Below, in pieces: positions 1 to 5,450 of a stretch of 5,985 bases of DNA. Every line of letters begins with the position of its first letter. Position 1 is the first letter of the stretch. The notes under the pieces were generated by a model. It saw nothing but the letters and a program-made list of their open reading frames with translations. It was not told the origin of the DNA and did no database searches. The position numbers were made by a program, and so were the translations under genes. Source of the DNA: HXMU1420-2 sp040830545 (GTDB lineage: Bacteria > Pseudomonadota > Alphaproteobacteria > Rhodobacterales > Rhodobacteraceae); NCBI GenBank assembly GCA_040830545.1, contig JBFOMB010000185.1, forward strand, positions 1 to 5,985, given 5' to 3'.

Positions 1-336
1 ATTGTCTGCGGCTATCACGGCGATTAACTCGCCAGTTTCCGCGGGCAGATACAGCTGGATCGCACCGCTTTCGAGCAGAACAGAGGGCTCTCCGCCAGGA
101 CCCTCGGGGTCGATGATCGCGGGAATCTTGTTGTTGGGGTTCAGGGATAGGAATTCGGGGCTTTTGACATCTGCGTCCGACAGGGTGACCTTGTGCGCCT
201 CATAGAGCAGGCCGGTTTCCTCCAGCATGATCGAGGCTTTGACCCCGTTTGGCGTCGGGAAAGAGTACAATTGAATCCGGTCCGGGAACTGAGCAGGCCA
301 GCGGTTCATGATGGGGTGAGACTTGATATCCAGCAT
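1..336 (-). CDS. Glutathione S-transferase, N-terminal part (runs off left edge)
   Basis: Reading the minus strand from ATG at 336 gives 112 codons with no stop before the window edge, so the C-terminal half is missing here. The visible part is the thioredoxin-fold GSH-binding domain of a cytosolic glutathione S-transferase. Residues 21-40 (RIQLYSFPTPNGVKASIMLE) carry the Thr-Pro-Asn segment (28-30) typical of the YghU/YfcG/Ure2p-like group. Residues 66-75 (LNPNNKIPAI) hold the cis-proline loop, and Glu89-Ser90 is the usual GSH gamma-glutamyl contact. The start is supported by AGGAG about 8 bases upstream. The family conjugates glutathione to electrophiles or reduces disulfides; the substrate here is unknown. 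After the ES motif the sequence reads YLPAETGEL where relatives usually have YLAEKTGK, a minor divergence. The gene is divergent from the MscS channel gene. The family call is firm; the subgroup is likely. Confidence 0.88.
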   Translation of the reverse strand, partial: MLDIKSHPIMNRWPAQFPDRIQLYSFPTPNGVKASIMLEETGLLYEAHKVTLSDADVKSPEFLSLNPNNKIPAIIDPEGPGGEPSVLLESGAIQLYLPAETGELIAVIAADN

Positions 337-506
337 TTGGGGGCTCCTGTATGGATTCGCCCTTAATGTTAGGTGGAACGGGTCCATCTTTTAAGCCGCA
401 AGCCTGTGCGACATCGGTCAGGGCGTGTTTGCTGGTGAACAACGGGGAAAACCCGGTGAACTGACACCTAGACCGGAGCGTGTTTTTACCTCAAAGTTTC
501 GCAAAT

Positions 507-534
507 CCCGCGCAAAAGACGCGGGTTTCTTGTT
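507..534 (+). terminator. Terminator-like hairpin in the mscS leader
   Basis: CCCGCG (507-512) and CGCGGG (520-525) form a perfect 6-bp GC stem with a 7-base loop. The T-rich run TTTCTTGTT (526-534) follows on the plus strand, and A residues precede it. This is the form of a factor-independent terminator pointing toward mscS. It lies only 6 bases before the AGGAG ribosome binding site. No plus-strand gene is visible upstream in the window. It could end read-through transcription from outside, define a short leader RNA, or act as an attenuator. Confidence 0.55.
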
Positions 535-551
535 GGAAAAAGGAGATGCGC

Positions 552-1358
552 GTGGATGAGGTCGTAACACAGGTGGGTGCGTTTGCCCCGCTGATAATGA
601 ACGCGGTCAAGGCGCTGATCGGTCTGATCCTGGGCTGGATTGTGGCCGGTGCGGTTGGGGGCATGGTGCGCCGCCGGATCAATTCGACCCCGCAGATTGA
701 TCCGACGCTGGGAAATTTTGTCGCCAGCCTTGTCAAATGGGTCATCCTTGCGATGGTTCTGGTTGCCGTTCTTGGGATTTTCGGGATCGAAGCCACCAGT
801 ATCGTCGCCATTCTGGGTGCTGCGTCGCTGGCGATTGGTCTGGCGCTGCAAGGCACGCTCAGCGATCTGGCCGCCGGTGTTATGCTGGTGGTGTTCCGGC
901 CCTATAAGCTAGGCCAGTATGTGGATATCGGCGGGACTGCCGGGACGGTGAAGGATCTAAACCTGTTCACCACCGAGCTGGTGACGCCGGACAATGTGCA
1001 GATCATCGTGCCCAACGGACAAAGCTGGGGGTCGATCATTACAAACTACTCGGCCCATGATACACGGCGCGTCGATCTGGTTTTTGGCATTGATTATGGC
1101 GACAACGCGGATGAGGCGATGAAGATCATTCTGGACGTCGCCAAGGCAGATGAGCGGATTCACAGCGATCCCGAGCCCTGGGTGCGGGTGACCAATTTGG
1201 GTGACAGCTCGGTCGATCTGACGGCGCGTCTATGGTGTGCTGCGGCGGATTATTGGGATGTGAAGTTTGAGGTCACCAAGGCGGTGAAAGAGGCGTTCGA
1301 CGCCAAAGGCGTGTCGATCCCGTATCCGCATTCGGTGGAGATCCACAAAGAGGCGTAA
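552..1358 (+). CDS. mscS: MscS-type small-conductance mechanosensitive channel
   Basis: A 268-residue inner-membrane channel, close to the 286 residues of E. coli MscS, that would release solutes when membrane tension rises after hypo-osmotic shock; the family forms homoheptamers. Three hydrophobic segments are visible at about residues 15-37, 57-79 and 82-113. The third is the pore helix, with the Ala/Gly-rich packing pattern ASLAIGLALQGTLSDLAAGV. It is followed by FRPYKLGQYVDIGGTAGTV (beta domain) and VPNGQSWGSIITNYS, both hallmark MscS segments. The C-terminal alpha/beta domain ends with VSIPYPHSVEIH. The chosen start is GTG 552, 6 bases after AGGAG (541-545). ATG 546 is in frame but abuts that site, and the frame extends back to GTG 480 through the leader hairpin, which does not look like protein. 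A strong terminator follows at 1410. The gene is monocistronic. The symbol is by family; a paralogue such as YbdG-like is less likely because the protein is short. Confidence 0.93.
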   Translation: MDEVVTQVGAFAPLIMNAVKALIGLILGWIVAGAVGGMVRRRINSTPQIDPTLGNFVASLVKWVILAMVLVAVLGIFGIEATSIVAILGAASLAIGLALQGTLSDLAAGVMLVVFRPYKLGQYVDIGGTAGTVKDLNLFTTELVTPDNVQIIVPNGQSWGSIITNYSAHDTRRVDLVFGIDYGDNADEAMKIILDVAKADERIHSDPEPWVRVTNLGDSSVDLTARLWCAAADYWDVKFEVTKAVKEAFDAKGVSIPYPHSVEIHKEA

Positions 1359-1365
1359 GCCTCCC

Positions 1366-1392
1366 GCCCGTCGATCGGGCATTGAAATGCCC
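1366..1392. repeat. Two overlapping, mutually exclusive inverted repeats
   Basis: GCCCG (1366-1370) can pair with CGGGC (1376-1380). The same GGGC is also the left arm of a second inverted repeat, GGGCATT (1377-1383) with AATGCCC (1386-1392). Only one stem can form at a time. They begin 8 bases after the mscS stop codon. Neither has a T run directly behind it, so they may be 3'-end stabilising structures rather than terminators. Confidence 0.4.
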
Positions 1393-1409
1393 TCCTCCGG
1401 TTGGGCCCA

Positions 1410-1442
1410 GCGCCGCGCGGATCGCGCGGCGCCGTTTCGTTT
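1410..1442 (+). terminator. Rho-independent terminator of mscS
   Basis: Arms GCGCCGCGCG (1410-1419) and CGCGCGGCGC (1423-1432) form a perfect 10-bp stem with a 3-base loop. The interrupted T tract CGTTTCGTTT (1433-1442) follows. It lies 51 bases after the mscS stop, in the plus orientation. Confidence 0.8.
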
Positions 1443-1473
1443 GTGGAACCGTCGGTCTATGCACAACCGCGCC

Positions 1474-1491
1474 GCGCCGCAGGTGCGGCGC
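1474..1491. repeat. GC-rich hairpin in the mscS/ald intergenic region
   Basis: GCGCCGC (1474-1480) and GCGGCGC (1485-1491) make a 7-bp stem with the loop AGGT. The arms match parts of the stem at 1410-1432, so cross-pairing is possible. No T run follows on either strand. Confidence 0.4.
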
Positions 1492-1506
1492 CCGGCCCAT
1501 CGCTGT

Positions 1507-1531
1507 AAACGCCCTCGTCTGAGGGCGCTTT
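1507..1531 (-). terminator. Probable terminator of ald
   Basis: CGCCCTC (1510-1516) and GAGGGCG (1521-1527) form a perfect 7-bp stem with a 4-base loop, flanked by AAA (1507-1509) and TTT (1529-1531). On the minus strand it lies about 20 bases after the ald stop and is followed by TTTAC, giving a short T tract. Because of the flanking T residues on the other strand it could also act in the plus direction. Confidence 0.55.
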
Positions 1532-1547
1532 CAGGGGCGGGAGCGCC

Positions 1548-2666
<1,119 letters not shown>

Positions 2667-2752
2667 TTTGCTCTCCATTCATAAACTGCTTAAATAATGG
2701 GCATTCTTGAGCGCAATTTCTGTGAAACTCTGCCCGCGTTTGGGGTTTTGTT

Positions 2753-2767
2753 CAGGATATTCTGCGG
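2753..2767. promoter_or_regulatory. Candidate Lrp-type operator between ald and the regulator gene
   Basis: CAGGATATTCTG (2753-2764) is a palindrome with one mismatched pair (CAG-n-ATAT-n-CTG). The 15-mer 2753-2767 agrees with the E. coli Lrp consensus YAGHAWATTWTDCTR at 12 of 15 positions by my count. It is about 35 bases before the regulator start and about 87 bases before the ald start, a suitable place to control both. Binding is inferred, not shown. Confidence 0.5.
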
Positions 2768-2788
2768 TATTCTTGCGAAAACATGCAA
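2758..2788. promoter_or_regulatory. Phased TATTCT repeat and TTGC/GCAA dyad in the ald control region
   Basis: TATTCT occurs at 2758-2763 and again at 2768-2773, exactly 10 bp apart, so both copies lie on the same face of the helix. The second copy leads into TTGC (2773-2776), which is mirrored by GCAA (2785-2788). These may be further half-sites for a multimeric Lrp-family protein. The second TATTCT could instead serve as a weak -10 element for the regulator gene, with TTTTGT at 2746-2751 and a 16-base spacer. Confidence 0.3.
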
Positions 2789-2801
2789 TGGATTTGCGTC
2801 A

Positions 2802-3260
2802 ATGGGCCTAGATACGACTGATAAAAAGATTTTAGCCGCCCTTCAGCGCGATGGCCGGATGTCGAACGCGGAATTGTCCGAACAGGTGAATCTGTCGCCT
2901 TCGGCCTGCCATCGACGAGTGCAACGGCTGGAGGCAGACGGGTATATCCGCAATTATGTGGCGCTGCTGGATGCGCGCAAGATGAATGTGCCGACAACGG
3001 TGTTTGTCGAGATCACGCTGCAAGGGCAGGCCGAAGAGCTTTTGGATGCGTTCGAAAAGGCCGTGGCCCGTATCCCGGACGTGTTGGAATGCCATCTGAT
3101 GGCAGGAACTGCGGATTACATCCTGAGGGTGGTTGCCGAAAACACTGAGGATTTTGCCCGCATTCACCGCCAGTATTTGTCGCGGCTGCCGGGGGTGGCG
3201 CAGATGCAAAGTTCCTTCGCCTTGCGCACGGTGTTCAAGACCACGGCCTTGCCGGTGTAA
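2802..3260 (+). CDS. Lrp/AsnC-family transcriptional regulator (probable ald regulator)
   Basis: A 152-residue DNA-binding protein, the normal size for the family. The N-terminal winged helix-turn-helix spans about residues 4-50 (LDTTDKKILAALQRDGR through LEADGYIRNY), with the recognition helix around LSPSACHRRVQRLE (31-44). A C-terminal RAM domain (about 66-145) contains AGTADYILRVV, the region that binds amino-acid effectors in relatives. The start is ATG 2802: the frame extends back to 2697, but the extra 35 residues lack family resemblance and cover the control region. No good Shine-Dalgarno site precedes 2802, so translation may be weak. Divergence from ald, as with AldR-type regulators, suggests it senses alanine or another amino acid and controls ald and perhaps itself. 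The role is inferred from context; the family is certain. Confidence 0.93.
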   Translation: MGLDTTDKKILAALQRDGRMSNAELSEQVNLSPSACHRRVQRLEADGYIRNYVALLDARKMNVPTTVFVEITLQGQAEELLDAFEKAVARIPDVLECHLMAGTADYILRVVAENTEDFARIHRQYLSRLPGVAQMQSSFALRTVFKTTALPV

Positions 3261-3263
3261 GGT

Positions 3264-4103
3264 TCAGGCCGGGGCGGGATAGGTGAACAGCGCCAGATGC
3301 AGGGCGTTGAACCCGAAATGCATCAGGACCGGCACCCAAAGCCGCCCGGTCGCGAAATACCCCAACCCGCAGGCCGCTCCGAGGATCGAGGCAAACGCCA
3401 CCAGCGCCGGACCACCGCCGATATGGGCCAGACCGAACAGAAAGCTGGCCAAAGCGACACCAATGGCGGGCCGTGTGATCGAAACAAAGGCAGATTGCAG
3501 GTAGCCGCGGAAAAAGGCCTCTTCGGTCAGGCTGGTCAGAAACAGGTTAGACAGGGCAAAGATCAGCCACCATGACGGCAGGCCAGCTTCTGGTCTTATC
3601 GCATCTGTCGCCAAACCCAGAAAAAACAGCAGCGGCAGTATGGCAAACCCTATCACCAGAGGTCCGGTCTTGGTCGATACCGCACCCCGGATCATTGCAG
3701 GCCAAGCCATCAGTACAGCGAACAAAACCAATGGCTTGTCCAGGTTCAGATGCATTGAGAAAACACCACTGGCAGGCCCGGCCTGAACCTGGTCCAAAAC
3801 CAGAGGGTTGTGAAATCCGGGGATCAGATGGGCTCCTAACGCCACGCACCAGAGGATGAGAGCTAGGTGTCCCGCAAGGGCCGCAATCCCGTTCAGGCGG
3901 CGTAGCCCGGCCGCCCCCAGCAAGCCCAGAAAGGCAATGCCAACGGCCATCGGCGTCACCAGTCCAAGGCCCAACGCAGTGCCGCCGAATACCGCGAGCA
4001 GCGTCAATCCGAGCCGCTGTTGGCGGGACAAAACGGCAATTTGTGCGGCGATCAGAATGGACCAGGGCCAGATGACAGGCAGCAGGGAAAGGAAATGCGA
4101 CAC
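3264..4103 (-). CDS. CPBP-family intramembrane metalloprotease (Abi/CAAX protease type)
   Basis: A polytopic membrane protein rich in Leu, Ala and Gly, with its conserved motifs in the C-terminal half. In 279-residue numbering these are EEAFFRGYLQ (Glu194, Glu195, Arg199), FGLAHIGGG (Phe223, His227) and HFGFNALH (His262, Asn266). They are the three signature motifs of the CPBP family (CAAX proteases Rce1-like, bacteriocin self-immunity and processing proteins), and all catalytic-type residues are present. The first hydrophobic segment begins at about residue 4. The substrate is unknown. The frame is open back to TTG 4205 (313 aa) with an ATG at 4178, but residues upstream of GTG 4103 (HCQRVGAMLPNDG...) look non-coding and cover a palindrome, so I prefer GTG 4103 despite only a weak GAG-type ribosome site. 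The stop is 3 bp from the stop of the convergent regulator gene. Confidence 0.85.
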   Translation of the reverse strand: MSHFLSLLPVIWPWSILIAAQIAVLSRQQRLGLTLLAVFGGTALGLGLVTPMAVGIAFLGLLGAAGLRRLNGIAALAGHLALILWCVALGAHLIPGFHNPLVLDQVQAGPASGVFSMHLNLDKPLVLFAVLMAWPAMIRGAVSTKTGPLVIGFAILPLLFFLGLATDAIRPEAGLPSWWLIFALSNLFLTSLTEEAFFRGYLQSAFVSITRPAIGVALASFLFGLAHIGGGPALVAFASILGAACGLGYFATGRLWVPVLMHFGFNALHLALFTYPAPA

Positions 4104-4175
4104 GGGTATCTCGTGGGTTTGATATGCGCATTGATGCCGTTGGAACAGGACGAATGGCAAGCCGTCATTGGGCAA

Positions 4176-4199
4176 CATTGCGCCAACCCGTTGGCAATG
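4176..4199. repeat. Palindrome upstream of the CPBP gene
   Basis: GCCAAC (4182-4187) and GTTGGC (4190-4195) are perfect inverted arms around a CC centre. CATT (4176-4179) and AATG (4196-4199) extend the dyad, with two unpaired bases (GC, 4180-4181) on the left side. On the minus strand it lies just downstream of TTGACG (4206-4201), a possible -35 element for the CPBP gene. It could be an operator overlapping that promoter. Confidence 0.35.
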
Positions 4200-4232
4200 C
4201 GTCAATTCTGACGCTTGTATCCCCGGGCTTGT

Positions 4233-4261
4233 GGGTCCAGATTTAAGGTAAGACCGGACCC
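4233..4261. repeat. Inverted repeat GGGTCC/GGACCC in the CPBP-ppk2 intergenic region
   Basis: GGGTCC (4233-4238) and GGACCC (4256-4261) are perfect 6-bp arms separated by 17 bases. CCCTTTTGCC follows on the plus strand. It may be a weak hairpin or a protein-binding site in the divergent promoter region. The large loop makes a terminator unlikely. Confidence 0.3.
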
Positions 4262-4275
4262 CCTTTTGCCCTGCC

Positions 4276-4304
4276 TTGACCTGACCGCAATATGCGGCTT
4301 CGCT
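4276..4304 (+). promoter_or_regulatory. Tentative ppk2 promoter
   Basis: TTGACC (4276-4281) matches the -35 consensus at 5 of 6 bases. A 17-base spacer places TTCGCT (4299-4304) at -10, which is a poor match, though weak -10 elements are common in alphaproteobacteria. It would start transcription about 20 bases before ATG 4333. Confidence 0.25.
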
Positions 4305-4332
4305 TAGGAACAGGCTTTCATCAATTTCTCTG

Positions 4333-5313
4333 ATGACATCAGGCGGTTACACGCGCCCTGTACGGTCTGGCCGGATAGACGATGAGGATACGACCTTGGC
4401 TTACGAAAACGACGACGCCCCCAAAGACTGGCTGGAAGCCGAGTTGGAAGACACGCTGGACGAAGATTTCGAGATTGAGTTCAGCGAGCCCATGCTCTCG
4501 ATGGAAATCCGAAAGATCTACAAGGATCAGCATCCCGACATGCTGGACCGAAAGGTGTATTTCCGTAACCTGCTGCGCCTGCAGGCCGAGCTTATCAAGG
4601 TTCAGGACTGGGTTGTGCATACCGGTGCCAAGGTCTGCATCCTGTTTGAAGGCCGCGACAGCGCCGGTAAGGGGGGTGTGATCAAGCGGATCACGCAACG
4701 CCTGAATCCGCGCGTTGCCCGTGTGGTCGCTTTGCCGGCACCCAGTCGCCGGGAACAAAGCCAGTGGTATTTCCAGCGCTATGTCCCGCATCTGCCCGCC
4801 GCTGGTGAAATCGTGTTCTTCGACCGATCCTGGTACAACCGCGCCGGCGTCGAGCGGGTGATGGGGTTTGCCAATGAAGATCAGGTTGAACAGTTCTTTC
4901 AGGACGTTCCCGAATTCGAACGCATGCTGGTCCGGTCGGGGATCATTCTGCTGAAATACTGGTTCTCGATCACGGATGAAGAACAGCAATTGCGATTCCT
5001 CATGCGTATCCATGACCCGATGAAACAGTGGAAACTGTCCCCGATGGACTTGGAATCGCGGATCCGGTGGGAAGCTTATACCAAGGCCAAGGAAGACATG
5101 TTCTTCCGGACAAACATCCCCGAGGCTCCGTGGTACATCGTCGAAGGCAACGACAAAAAGCGCGAGCGGCTGAACTGCATCGAACACCTGCTGACCAAAA
5201 TCCCCTATACGGACGTGCCGCAGGAACGGGTGCAATTGCCGGACCGCAGGTATAATCCTGAATACGAACGGCGTATCCTGCCGGATGAATTGCACGTGCC
5301 CAAGATTTACTGA
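4333..5313 (+). CDS. ppk2: Polyphosphate kinase 2 (class I-like PPK2)
   Basis: A cytoplasmic single-domain PPK2 of 326 residues that transfers phosphate between polyphosphate and nucleoside diphosphates. It has the P-loop kinase fold. The Walker A motif is GRDSAGKGG (107-115), the lid region is around LPAPSRREQSQWYFQRY (134-150), and the Walker B is VFFDRSWYNRAGVE (161-174, Asp164). These are followed by KYWFSITDEEQ, DPMKQWKLSPMDL and APWYIVEGNDKKRERLN, all typical of class I enzymes. The N terminus (about 26-53) is unusually acidic and probably disordered. ATG 4333 has no clear ribosome site. TTG 4396 in the same frame (Leu22) has GAGGA at 4384-4388 with a 7-base spacing, so the true protein may be 305 residues. 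The gene is monocistronic, with a strong terminator at 5410. The nucleotide preference (ADP, GDP or CDP) cannot be read from the sequence. The family is certain; the class is likely. Confidence 0.93.
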   Translation: MTSGGYTRPVRSGRIDDEDTTLAYENDDAPKDWLEAELEDTLDEDFEIEFSEPMLSMEIRKIYKDQHPDMLDRKVYFRNLLRLQAELIKVQDWVVHTGAKVCILFEGRDSAGKGGVIKRITQRLNPRVARVVALPAPSRREQSQWYFQRYVPHLPAAGEIVFFDRSWYNRAGVERVMGFANEDQVEQFFQDVPEFERMLVRSGIILLKYWFSITDEEQQLRFLMRIHDPMKQWKLSPMDLESRIRWEAYTKAKEDMFFRTNIPEAPWYIVEGNDKKRERLNCIEHLLTKIPYTDVPQERVQLPDRRYNPEYERRILPDELHVPKIY

Positions 5314-5382
5314 GGGGTTTCAGGTCGTTCCAGCAAAGACAAGTGGGCCGGTACTGACGTTTCATGATTGGTGGCGAGGAAC

Positions 5383-5406
5383 CGCGCCTGATCGGTGTCA
5401 GGCGCG
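5383..5406. repeat. Perfect hairpin after ppk2
   Basis: CGCGCCTGA (5383-5391) and TCAGGCGCG (5398-5406) form a perfect 9-bp stem with a 6-base loop. No T run follows on either strand. It lies three bases before the terminator hairpin, so it may protect the ppk2 mRNA 3' end or assist termination. Confidence 0.5.
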
Positions 5407-5409
5407 AAT

Positions 5410-5444
5410 GCGGTGCACCATTTGGGGCGCACCGCTTTTCGTTT
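5410..5444 (+). terminator. Rho-independent terminator of ppk2
   Basis: GCGGTGC (5410-5416) pairs perfectly with GCACCGC (5429-5435), with possible extra CC/GG pairing inside the loop. TTTTCGTTT (5436-5444) follows. It lies about 95 bases after the ppk2 stop. It also sits just past the 3' end of the convergent acidic-protein gene, but lacks a T tract in that direction. Confidence 0.78.
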
Positions 5445-5450
5445 GAGAGA

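Noticed and set aside
2..205. Plus-strand 67-aa frame opposite the left-edge gene
   Set aside because: The minus strand encodes a clear glutathione S-transferase domain with a good ribosome site; the plus frame is its shadow.
200..442. Minus-strand 80-aa frame spanning the GST start and the intergenic region
   Set aside because: It overlaps the GST gene in another frame and its product has no recognisable features.
480..551. N-terminal extension of the MscS frame to GTG 480
   Set aside because: It would translate through the terminator-like hairpin and ribosome site. GTG 552 has ideal spacing to AGGAG, and the family N terminus fits the shorter form.
3547..4131. 194-aa minus-strand frame overlapping the CPBP gene
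   Set aside because: It is frame-shifted relative to the CPBP frame, rich in Arg, Pro and Cys with no membrane segments or motifs; the CPBP motifs are all in the other frame.
4339..5295. 318-aa minus-strand frame covering ppk2
   Set aside because: It is an antisense shadow of PPK2, in which all kinase motifs are intact on the plus strand.
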